Shown here in pieces: positions 32,761-42,700 of a stretch of 64,000 bases of DNA. The stretch is taken from contig CM055106.1 of assembly GCA_029204225.1 (NCBI GenBank), positions 42,116,368-42,180,367 of the forward strand, given 5' to 3'. This stretch comes from Diphasiastrum complanatum. Lineage: Eukaryota; Streptophyta; Lycopodiopsida; Lycopodiales; Lycopodiaceae. The notes beneath the pieces were generated by a model that saw only the letters and a program-made list of their open reading frames with translations, searched no databases and had not been told where the DNA came from. How positions within the stretch are numbered: position 1 is the stretch's first letter; every line of letters begins with the position of its first letter. The position numbers and the translations under genes were made by a program.

Positions 32761-34017
32761 ACGAGTATAAGTCTACAAGGTTTGACGTTTTTTTGCAAGA
32801 GTAATGTCATTAAGAACCAATTCTTGTAATTATACATAGTTATCACCTAGTAAGAAGACAATTGGAAGTAAGTGGGTATAGTGAACTGAATATCATGCTA
32901 ATAGTACTTTGCCAAGCATAATACTAGATTGGTCATAAAGGGCTTTGCACAATAGGAAGACATAGACTATGAAGAAACGTTTTCAATTGTAGCAAAATGT
33001 TTAACATCTTATGTTTTATTTGGCAACGTGCTTTGGATGGAAAATTCATCAGATGGATGTTAAATATGCATTTTTGAATGTTGCACCTAAACAATAGATT
33101 TATATTAGCCAACTTGAAGGATTCGAGATAAAAGGCATGGAACACAAGAATATCTCTTACATAAAGCTCCTAATGACTTGAAGTAGGCACCACGTATGTG
33201 GTATACACACACAATAGATATTTTCTTGATCATGGCTTGTTAAACTTTTGATGATTCCAATCTATATGCGATGAAATGAAAAGAGTCAATCGTCTTGGTG
33301 GTGCAATGATATGATGATCATAGAAAATGATATAGGGATGGTAGAATACATAAAGTCCGATTAATGTCAACAATTTGGTATGACAGATCTCAAACTCATG
33401 CACTTCTACTTAGGAGTTGAAATATGGTAGAGAAATGATGGATTTGGCAGTATGTTATAATTAAAGTATGCCAAACAAATATTAAAGAGGTTCAATCTGG
33501 AGGTTCGTAAGCCAAATTCAACACCCATAGAATTTGGTTAGAAACTATTTAGGCTAGAAAAGTTTGACTCTTTTGATGTGATGCTTTATTCAAAATCAGT
33601 TGGTGGCCTTATTTACTTGACTCAATTAGGCTAGGTATGTGTTTTTTGGTTAGCTTGATAAGTCAATTTATGACATGCTACAAAAAATCATTGGAGAGCA
33701 ACAAAAAGACTGTTGGATTTTGTCAAGGAAACTTTTGATTATGGTTTATTCTGCAGTCATCTTGATAGCTTGCCAATATTTGAAGGTTTTGTTGATGCGG
33801 ATTTGGGATTGGGGTGAATCAGGTGATTGCAAATCTACCACATGTTGTACATTTTAGTTGGGAAATGGTTACTTCTCTTGGTCTAGCAAAAAGCAAGAAA
33901 TTGTGGTCCTATTGTCAATGGAAGTAGAATATAAAATCCTAAGTTGCGCTATATAAGAGTCTATGTGGTTGATACAAGTGCTCCCAGAAATTGGCATTCA
34001 ACAAGTAAGTAGTACAA
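32761..34017 (+). pseudogene. Ty1/copia RT and RNase H remnant
   Basis: The plus-strand reading shows HQMDVKYAFLN near 33045, then ISQLEGFEIKGMEHK near 33105. Further landmarks are DLKLMHFYLGVE near 33390, GGLIYLTQ near 33605, RLLDFVK near 33710 and STTCCTF near 33835. These are conserved copia RT/RNase H landmarks in the correct order, with many stops and frame changes. Its last part resumes at 37371 beyond a gypsy insertion. 32761-33000 is AT-rich flank with no clear coding. Confidence 0.75.
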
Positions 34018-34029
34018 TGTAAGGGAAAG

Positions 34030-34458
34030 TTATTCAAGATCCTGCTTATAAGACAAACACAAAGAAAATTCACAACTATTTGAATATACATAAGAAACAT
34101 CCATAATAGAATAACCATTCATATCCAAAATTAAATCTATATGGGCTAGGTCTAAAACACGAAAATCTTGAATCTGCACTAGAAGATTCGGCACTTTCAC
34201 ATTCCAAATCTCCAACTCTACTCCTGAAGCTAGATAAACTCTTTCTCTATAGTTGCTGGCTTTAGTGGTCAAGCTGAGTTTTTGCACAAGATGACAATTG
34301 ATGAAATTATGAGTAGAACCATTGTCTAATAAAATACTAACTTCTTGATCTTTAATTGTGCCTGTTAACAGAAATAGTTCATTAGAAAGAAACAGTACTA
34401 AAAGAACATTCACACTCACAATCAAATAGGTTAATTTCCAAAGTTTCACCTTTATCAC
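34030..34458 (-). pseudogene. Gypsy aspartic protease
   Basis: The frame contains ILLDNGSTHNFI (34355-34315), matching the retropepsin core with DNGS for D-S/T-G. HLVQKLSL and LDLAHIDLILDMNGYS follow, where the LG-x-DW-L block normally lies. The end runs into the LTR remnant. Confidence 0.8.
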
Positions 34459-34944
34459 TAGGGATTTCGATCATCTGTGCCGTAGGTTTCTTCCTTTCAG
34501 AACAAGGCAAAATTTCATCATATGCCAATGCTTGTTGCAAATAAAACACATATTTGTCTTTTTAGCCTTGATCCTAGACATAGACTTCTTCATCTTCTTG
34601 GTGGTTCTGATGCCATTTGATCCAATTCGTCAAAATACTTTGGAGCTCAGTTTGGACCTTGCTTCTTCCTCTTTTTGGTTCTCAAAGTGGTCGAAATTTG
34701 TTGAAATTGCTTCATGGATGCCACCACTATAGAGTCATATGCTTTTGCTACTCGAAAAGCATCCTCGAGGTTCTAAAGAACATCGGTAGGCAACTCTAGG
34801 ACAAAAACTATTGCGATTTCAATTTAGGATCGAATGATGGAACTCGATTTCAGAGATCCATAAATTCATGGATATAAGAATCTAAGCTCTTACTACCCAT
34901 CTTGTAGTTCACGAACTTATGGTAATAATTGACATCATCCACAA

Positions 34945-35337
34945 TCATAAAAGCTTTTTTAAAGACATCTGCAAATGCTTCCCAGGTCGTGGGCTTGACG
35001 TCGGATCATGCCACCACCAAGATGCCTTGCTGCGTAGAAACGACACAATGCTCTCGATATTTGTCTCATCAGGAACTCCATGTAGATTAAAATAATTGCT
35101 CCACTTGACGAGCCAATCCTCTACAGCTTTCGGATTTTTCTCCTTCTTTTCCCTCGAGTAAGTCTCAAGTTGGAATCCGAGATTCAGAGAAGACAAAGGT
35201 TTCACTTTATTCAACAAAACCTCCATCTGCTGATCTCGTAAATTATTTCGATAATTTATATCATTGAGCATAGTACTCAATTGTTGGTAAATTTGCATGT
35301 ACGAAGGTGCAACAAGATTTGCAACTTCTTCAACCAT
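34945..35337 (-). pseudogene. Gypsy Gag, N-terminal part
   Basis: The frame starts MVEEVANLVAPSYMQIYQQL and includes DNLRDQQM-like helices. It also has AVEDWLVKWSNYFNLHGVPD and the SFLRSKASWWWHD block, all typical of plant gypsy gag. A frame change follows, and traces of the rest run to about 34460. Confidence 0.8.
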
Positions 35338-36851
35338 CTTGAATTATCTAAAACAAGAAATAACTAATCATACAGATACGTCTATTGTTAATCATTAATA
35401 ATTCAAAAAATTGGGAAAATTTGAAAATTTTGAATTTTTGGATTTGAATTTTCTAATTTTTTTTTACGTAACTTCAAAATTTGACAAAAAAATGCAATCA
35501 ATGCAAAAGGAATAGAAAATGAAGAAAATGACATATAGTTGCTAGAAAAACTTTTAGAATCACCATGCAACACATCTCCACAAACACAGTACATCAAATT
35601 AGAAAAAAAAAAACATACATGCATCAAAACATTTTACGATTTTGCCAATTTTACTCACAAAACTGCCAAATTTCAAACTACTATAACTTGAGCTACACTA
35701 CACCAAATTGGTCATTGTAAAGCACAATACAGAGAGAGGACAAGTGTCCAAGATGACTGCCACATCACCTTTCCACCTCATCTTCACACAGGAGATATTG
35801 TGCAAAATCAGTAAAACACCAATGTAACACCCAAAGAGACTTTACCAACAGTCTTAAACAGTCCACTAGACCTCTGTGAACCTTCAATCAGGTCTAGAGA
35901 TGTAGTATGGGCTGAGAGCAATGATCTTTCTACTTGTGGGAGGGCGCTCTAGCAACAAACTTCATGGAGACGAAGTACAAGCCCCAGACAACCAATTTAC
36001 AGGTTTGATAGCTTGTTGGGAAAGCCAAGAGAAAAATAAAACAGTCTAGATTGACTCCATGCATGATTTTCTTGTGGATTTGTAGCAATAAATCCCCCAA
36101 AAAGCATGAAAAAGAAGACAATTTTTAGTCCTTTTTGGGCCTCCTACACCCTCTAATCTTTGAAACCTTTGCTCTAACCTCTAGGAAAACTTCAAAAGAA
36201 ATTAATAAATCCTCATGAAAGGTCTACAAGGTGATTTACAACAATATGTAAACAAATCTATGAAAAACTTACAAAAATCATGAATTTTAGCAATATATCG
36301 GGTTTTTTCCATTACATAAAGCCGATTTCTACCTCATGCATCCACATACTACTCACATGCAACTCAAATTACTTAGTTACAACCATCAAATGATCCGATC
36401 TTGCTGGATTATGATTCCTACTACCCTTTTCTAGCCAAAACCCCTAGAAAACAGGCAAATTTTGACCAAAATCATAGCTTAGAACCATAAATCTTGTAAA
36501 TTACCAATATGTACCATTAATTTAGCAATTAATGAACCCTGAAATGAAAGTACACTTGCTAAGAATTCATATCTACAATCACTTTTGTGCTACACAAGCA
36601 AAACCCTGAGAAACTATAACCCTGGAGAAAGTTGACAAAGACGAACCTTAACGACATGCAAGTAAAACCACTGAGAAATCACCCACTAGAAAGTCGACAA
36701 AGACGGATCTTAACGATGTACAAGTGAAACCATTGAGAAATCACCCACTTGGAAGCTTGTTCTCCACCTGGAAGAGAAATCAGATTGATCCACTACCTAA
36801 TATCTGATGAAAAGCTTTACAACTCCAAGTTCTCTAATCTTTGTAAGCCTT
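35338..36851 (-). other. Leader of the nested gypsy element
   Basis: About 1.5 kb of AT-rich, non-coding sequence between gag and PBS. It holds an exact-length tandem duplication of 62 bp (36631-36692 and 36693-36754) close to the PBS. Confidence 0.5.
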
Positions 36852-36863
36852 GCTCTGATACCA
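36852..36863 (-). other. Primer binding site, initiator tRNA-Met type
   Basis: The plus strand reads GCTCTGATACCA two bases from the LTR. Confidence 0.85.
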
Positions 36864-36865
36864 CT

Positions 36866-37003
36866 ATAAGGGAAAGCTGCTCAAGATCCTGCTTACAAGA
36901 CAAACACAAAGAGAACACGGTGGAGCAAGACCACCCAACCAATGAGAAGCCACCAATGAATCTCCAATAGCCTCGCCCCCAAGCCATGAGATAGGAGACA
37001 AGT

Positions 37004-37052
<49 letters not shown>

Positions 37053-37370
37053 TGGAAATGAGACAAGCAACTAGAATAGTAGGAGGGCGAGTTCCTACTA
37101 TATGGACCCAAGCTTCACCTGTGCATGTGCCCATGCAAGCCAGGAATATCCCAAAAGTGCTTTTCATTACTATTGATACTCTACACATGCATATAGTCGT
37201 CTAACCCACACACTAGCTCCGCTAATGTGTTTGGGCCCTCACAAGGTTATTAATTACATTTTTGGCCTAGTCTGGAATAACGAGGCGTAAGTAACAATTT
37301 TGCGTATTGGAGTACCGTGCATCCAAGTCTAGGATTATGCCGAATCCTATATGCAAGACGTGGATGTAAC
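36866..37370 (-). repeat. 5' LTR of the nested gypsy element
   Basis: On the plus strand it runs TATAAGGGAAAG to GATGTAACA. Its last 130 bp (37245-37370) match 46380-46508 closely (both contain CGAGGCGTAAGTAA and TTGGAGTACCG), so the two LTRs belong to one family. It contains a (GA)n tract at about 37006-37049, which creates spurious Leu/Ser-rich ORFs. Confidence 0.8.
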
Positions 37371-37596
37371 ATATAGTATTCCTTTATGATCATAGCCAAA
37401 GTGGAATCCAGTAGACCAAGCGTTCTACATTTTATGCATGCATGAATCATATTGAAGTGAAAAATCATTCAAAAGACAAAAATTTATGGATAATTCCATT
37501 TGTTTAGGTTGACATGTTTACTGAATCTTTATCAAAAGTTTGAGTTTTTAGATAAAAACTTGACATTAGTAAAGTAGATTTCAATTTAAGGGAGAG
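37371..37596 (+). pseudogene. End of copia RNase H and polypurine tract
   Basis: A degenerate continuation of the copia C terminus, with a recognisable VDMFTESLSKV near 37510-37545 (compare DIFTKALSKEK). It ends with the purine run TTAAGGGAGAG (37586-37596) just before an LTR start. Confidence 0.65.
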
Positions 37597-38330
37597 TGTT
37601 GAAATATAAAATTCAACTTATTATTATATACATAGTTAGTCCAAGGGCTTGTCATGGGTTGATAAGATACCCGTCATGGATACCTTGTGACTATTATGCC
37701 CATTTTTTGAACAGATTAAACAACATAATATGTATGTACATTTTTGCAAACTGAGGTATTGCACTTTCCGCCCTGTGCATCCATACGGTTGCCACGTGGC
37801 AGGTCCAAAGTGGTTCGTGCTGCGCTTTCCAAATTGTGCATCCATACACACGTCCGTACGACTGCCATGTGGCATGTCCAGAGTGGTCCATTAGAGTCAA
37901 ACTACTTATTATGCTTTGTAATGTACATGTGAAAAAAAAGTCAAGGTACCCATTACACAATTGAATGCACCGGGCACAGACCATTATGCCTAGTTGGCTT
38001 TCCAAAAAATTTTAGGCTCGGCCCATCCGAGCCTCGCCAATTTTTCTTTGGAAATCCTTACCAGGTAGAATGGCCTGTGCCCCGACCCATTTCATAGTAC
38101 ATTCAATGCTTGTCAGGAGCTATTTACCATGTACAGGCCTGTGTCTCATCATGTGTTACTAGTTAGTCGACACATGCCCATGCATGTCGGACGTCCTTAT
38201 TTACATACTTTAGTTAATACAATGACTTTTTTTGTTTTGGAGTGTTTGCATGCATGTTTGTGTTCTCCATAGTTAGCATTGTGAGTCTTATTCTATCTAT
38301 ATATACAAGATTCTAGATTTGTTATCATCA
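37597..38330 (+). repeat. 3' LTR of the disrupted copia element
   Basis: It starts TGTTGAAATATA directly after the polypurine tract and probably ends TTATCATCA near 38330. It contains repeated CCACGTGGCA / CCATGTGGCATG blocks (37790-37880) and a TATATATAC box near 38300. No second copy is present in the window. Confidence 0.6.
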
Positions 38331-39025
38331 TTCCTGCTTTTTAGATTGAGCTCTAGTTGCCATGATGTGGCAAAGACCCTTTGCTACATGTGGGACAATG
38401 TAACCTTGTTGTTGTACATTGCCTCATTGCACAACAAATACCAGCTCCACTCAACTTCAATGGGCCAATCAAAAGAGAGATTCTCAACTTCAATCAATCC
38501 AATGGAGGAGAGATTAAAAGCAAAGATAATCTTGCATGGATGGAGGAGAGGAGAAGGAGACTTTGTTTGAAAATGTGGAAGTCACTATTGCATGGTAAGT
38601 CTCCTTATTTAATGACAAGTGCTATTGATGTTGCACATGACAACCTTAGAGTTTGAAACGACCCTAAAAGTTTCCAAGTGAAAAACGAGTTGATCTAAAG
38701 AAAGATTATGACAAGCTTCGTCATACATGTGTACTAAGTTAAAATAGTGAAATCTTTGAAAAAAGGGAATAAAGGAAACTGCAATTAAAAAGGAAATAGA
38801 AAATGAAAGACATTTTTCACTCAAACTCAACATGCGAATATGAGCAACTCGACACAATAGCTTAATGCCTTCCAACAAAGCTAACAAAGATTTGTAAGGT
38901 TATAAGTTTTTTTAGATGCAAAGTTTGGGTCAAGTCTATTAGTTATGGCTTGTTTTTCGTGGGTTCTCAATGGACTTTGGGGTTTTAGTGTTGTAGGCCA
39001 CATTTCACTTCCTAGGGTTTAAGGT

Positions 39026-39032
<7 letters not shown>
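38331..39032 (+). promoter_or_regulatory. Upstream region of the POP gene
   Basis: About 700 bp between the last LTR and the CT-repeat leader. Short open frames (38381-38656, for example NGGEIKSKDNLAWMEERRRR) have no recognised domain. The proximal promoter is expected here, but no convincing TATA box could be singled out. Confidence 0.35.

Positions 39033-39072
<40 letters not shown>
39033..39072 (+). repeat. (CT)n microsatellite in the likely 5' leader
   Basis: About 20 uninterrupted CT units. Pyrimidine repeats of this kind are common in plant 5' untranslated regions. Confidence 0.75.
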
Positions 39073-39075
<3 letters not shown>

Positions 39076-39080
39076 CATTC

Positions 39081-39299
39081 ATGCGGTTCTCCTATCTCGC
39101 CAGGGCGCCATTCGCTTGCCAGCAGCCCCATCGCTTTCTATTGCATCAGCAATGCTCGGTGGTTGAATCATCGGCAAGCAGCGAGCTTTCTCTCCATCTG
39201 CCTCTTTCTCTCATCCACGCCTTATTAAGCTTCATCTCACCTTTCTCGAAATCAACACTGGCAAAAATCTCAAATGCTCAATTGTGGTTTCCTGACTAG
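39081..39299 (+). CDS. Short ORF in the 5' leader, uORF or alternative first exon
   Basis: An ATG right after the CT repeat opens a 72-codon frame (MRFSYLARAPFACQQPHRF...). It is rich in Arg, Ser and Leu and almost free of acidic residues, like an organelle-targeting peptide. It ends in a stop at about 39297 and is not in frame with the POP exon at 39590. It could be an upstream ORF, or an alternative first exon if a donor inside it is used. Neither is shown by the sequence. Confidence 0.35.
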   Translation: MRFSYLARAPFACQQPHRFLLHQQCSVVESSASSELSLHLPLSLIHALLSFISPFSKSTLAKISNAQLWFPD

Positions 39300-39589
39300 T
39301 TTATAACTAGGTCGCCTGCAACCCATCTCTTCCTTAATTGCGATTTTGACACATTCTCTATGCGGGTTTTTAAAATTGGGAATTTCAGAGCTGTAAAGAG
39401 GGTGATTCCAAATCTGGATGGAATTCCATGAAATGAATAAAGGGCATTCTGCTCAATGGGCCCAGTTTCATGTGAATTGGTGTGCTATTTCGAATCCCAA
39501 GTAAGTGCGGGCACCTTCTGTTTTGCTGTTATACTCACAAGAGAGGAATAAAAGTAACAGACAGCAGGCGAGCGTGGTGTGGGCCGCGC

Positions 39590-39762
39590 ATGCTGTTTGG
39601 GAGAGTGAGAGTAATGATGATGGGTGCCAAAGTTGCTGTGCCGCCAATAGGGCCGATGGGAAGGCCATGTGCGCCTCGTTGTTGCTCTGCTTCCCTCAGC
39701 ACAGCTGCTGTGCCTTCCAGCCTTCCACTCTTCGATGGGGAATCAGTATCTAATGAAACAAG
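39590..39762 (+). CDS. POP: POP exon 1: transit-peptide-like N terminus
   Basis: The first in-frame ATG is at 39590 (MLFGRVRVMMMG). A second start at 39614 would give MMMGAKVAVPPIG. Both are followed by a stretch rich in Arg, Ser, Ala and Pro (CAPRCCSASLSTAAVPSS), as expected for plastid or mitochondrial import. The donor is AAG|GTATAA after 39762. The two leftover bases AG combine with the first base of exon 2 into an Arg codon. The frame is also open upstream to 39482 but without another ATG. Confidence 0.75.
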
Positions 39763-42700
39763 GTATAATTCTTTCTGCTATAAAATTGTAATTTCACCTC
39801 TATTATTCTAGCTTGTTCAATGAAGCATTCCAACATTCGCTCCTATTTCTCTAGACACGACTCTTTCACGAATTGTTTTTCATTCTTTATTTTTTAGTAT
39901 CATGATACTGAGCAATTTTCTTGAAGTTTTCAGTGGTAGACTCTTGCCTTCGTCTATTACCTGTCATCTCTTACTCTTACTTTCCTGATAACGAGCAATT
40001 ATCTTTGAGTTTTTGTTTGTTGATAGTAGCACCGTTTGTAATGGCAACTTTTTATGCACAGATATGCAATGCACTGAACATTTAGTCGTAGGTCAAGCCT
40101 AAGTAGAGAGCACATGGCTCCAACTAGTCCTTGGCACAGCGGGTGGGGTTTGAGCCTGCATCAGTGTGGCAGGAGTTTTTCCTTATACCCAACTCAATCT
40201 GCAAACATTCTATTTGAAGTTAATGTGGACGTATGTTTATGTATGTACGTACACCATCTCTTGGGTACTAGCATATATAGTCCCGTCCTATGGGTGATGA
40301 GTTGATGGTCCAAGGCTCTGTGGGTGGAGTCCATAAATTAAAGATTGCACTTCTTTTTTGTTAATTTGCATAGTATCCTATGCTTAACATTGGTATAGGT
40401 AATATCTCTAGTCCTGTTGGTTGATCCTGAATTGGATGATAAGGAGCTGCTATCTCTAATTTTCAATGATTTTGGCTACTCCCTTGGAAGAAAGAACTTG
40501 TCTAATTTGATAATTTAGATCAGTTTTGCTGTTGAAGGATACACATGGGATATCTATTCCATTTGTTTTTGGGTTTTCCCTTTGACGTACTTTATTTATG
40601 CCTGTGCAGATTCTCATCAGCAGAAGACTCGGGAAATATGGAAACGTTGAACCCCATCAAGGATCAGGACTGGGAAACTACCAGGCTAGCCTCTGCAAAT
40701 TCTGCAGAGGCCAAGCTACTTTACGACTATAGAACATGGTCAGATGTGTTTGGGGGTCAAGAGGTACGCAGACCAAGTGTATTGGTAGAAAAAATAAACC
40801 ATATCCGAAGGAGAATAGTCAATGGCAAAAAGAGCTTTGTAATTCAGAAATCCTTCAAGTCTGAAAGAAATAATCCAGTTTTAAGGTCCTCTTTTACCCC
40901 TCTTTGGAAAACTTTTGGGTTTCAAAGTGTATCTGGCCAAGGTGTGCAAAATATACATGATAGTGCACTTGCAGAGTCAGTTGACGATTACGAAGAAGCT
41001 TATTTGCCACATTCTAATAGGCTCTTATATTCTGTAGAAACATTCGAGCAGCCTGCCAAGTCAGTAAAACATATCTCTGAAAGGCGATTACAAGGTGAAG
41101 TCAGTCGATATAGCAGTTATGATGGTGTAATGTACTCACATCCAGGGTCACGGTGGAGAGATCCCCATGATGTACTGTCACCACGATCAAGAATCCCACA
41201 TATGCAAGGAATGTCTTCAGCAAGATCAAATTCTTCACAGAATCTAGAAGAATCTCAGTGTAAAGATGTCGATTGGGACTTCTGGACAAAAAGTCCATCT
41301 ATTCAAAACACGCACAATGTTTTCAGTCTTATAGATGGGCAGAAAGAGTTGCAACTCTCACATCTTCCTCAATATGCACCCAGGTTGAAGTCAACACGGT
41401 CTAGCTTATATCTACGAAACCGGCAAATACAACTACAGAGAAAGACGGAGGCATATGCTAGACAAAGATTGTTGCAGAATGAAAGAAATTATTTTAAGGT
41501 TCCAAAACAACTGTCAAGCTTTCCAAATAATGTACAGGTGCATCTGCAACCAGAAGTAAGTTGGCAACATCAATCTGGAGAACCTGTTGAGGAAGGTGAA
41601 CGCGTTCAGCCCAGAGTTGAAAACCCAGCTTTCACAAATCAGCCTAGCTTTGACAATCTAAAATCATCTTCACGTTCAGGTCTTGATGCCTGGACGGAGG
41701 AAGGTGAAATGTACAAAGCTATGCATAAAACAGTGCAGAATGTTTTAGCCACATCTCCTGAGGCACTCACTTTTTTTTCTCCTCCAGCTCACAGTCAAAA
41801 TCAGGGTACTGAAAAGCTTCCAGGAGAACACAGAAGAGCGAGAAATGATAATTCCATGTCAATGTTTAATTGCCCATCAAAAGATGATAAACATGCAAGT
41901 AAATCAAAGTTGTCCCACAAGCCTTCATACCCAAAAGTTGGAAGTGCAAAACAGTTAAAAATTCTGGCTACCAGTGGTGCTAAGTTTGATCAAGACATCC
42001 GATCAACAAAAATGGAGTGGGAAGCTTGCACAGATTCTGTGGACTCTCAAACAAAGGGCAAGACAGTTTTGAAAATTGACTTTCAGCAAAAACTGAAAGG
42101 GGAAATAGTAAGAACTTCTGCAGACAGAAACGGAAGTGAGGAACTTGCAGCTACACGAGAAAATTTGCAAAGTAATCACTTCACTAGTGCAGTTGTTGAG
42201 GCTGAAGAATGTCAGCAACCTGGCACTTTTCAAGAGGTTGATACAGGTTTGGTGTGTCTTTCTGGTGAAGTGCAAGTGGTGGATTCAATCGTTGATGAAG
42301 TTGGCCATTCAACCAACCTAAATCATTTTGAAATTAGAAAAGCAACAACCACAGTTGATGATGTGCTAGTGATTGATGACTTAGATACAGCCAAGGCTGC
42401 TGCTGTGCTACTTATGGGAGAATATCGACATTTAGTGCATGCGTGTGACACAGAGGCATGTGAAATAGATTAAACTCTTGCAGTGTCTTTTAGTATTGTT
42501 TTGGAAGCCTTTACCACTAGAGTTATTAATCTCACTTTTTTGTTTTGCTCTTAGAGTTCACGTAAATAGAAACTTGTCTTCTGCAGTTAAGAATGAGTTA
42601 CTCTACTTGAAAAATTCTCACATTATTTCAATTGGCATGTCTCTGTTTTGGACATCAGAGAATGCTATTTGAATCGTACTATAAGGAAATAAGCTTGCTG

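Larger units (their letters stand above)
34018..37370 (-). mobile_element. Decayed, internally deleted Ty3/gypsy element nested in copia
   Basis: On the minus strand the element has a 5' LTR (36866-37370), a PBS complement GCTCTGATACCA (36852-36863), a long AT-rich leader, gag, protease and a short remnant of the other LTR end (34018-34075, TGTAAGGGAAAG...). RT, RNase H and integrase are missing. The surrounding plus-strand copia RNase H reads into it from the left and resumes on the right. No clean TSD remains (TACAA against TATAG). Confidence 0.75.

Noticed and set aside
36817-37188. Leu/Ser-rich minus-strand ORFs suggesting membrane proteins
   Set aside because: The Leu/Ser runs are a translated (GA)n microsatellite within a gypsy LTR.
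40545-40609. ATG at 40545 as the start of the polymerase
   Set aside because: It lies upstream of a good acceptor (GTGCAG at 40609). The transit-peptide exon at 39590-39762 joins to 40610 in phase.
42456-42470. A normal GT donor four bases downstream of the GC donor
   Set aside because: Using GTGAAA at 42460 shifts the frame relative to exon 3, which is fixed by the conserved VAGIDVKEE reading.
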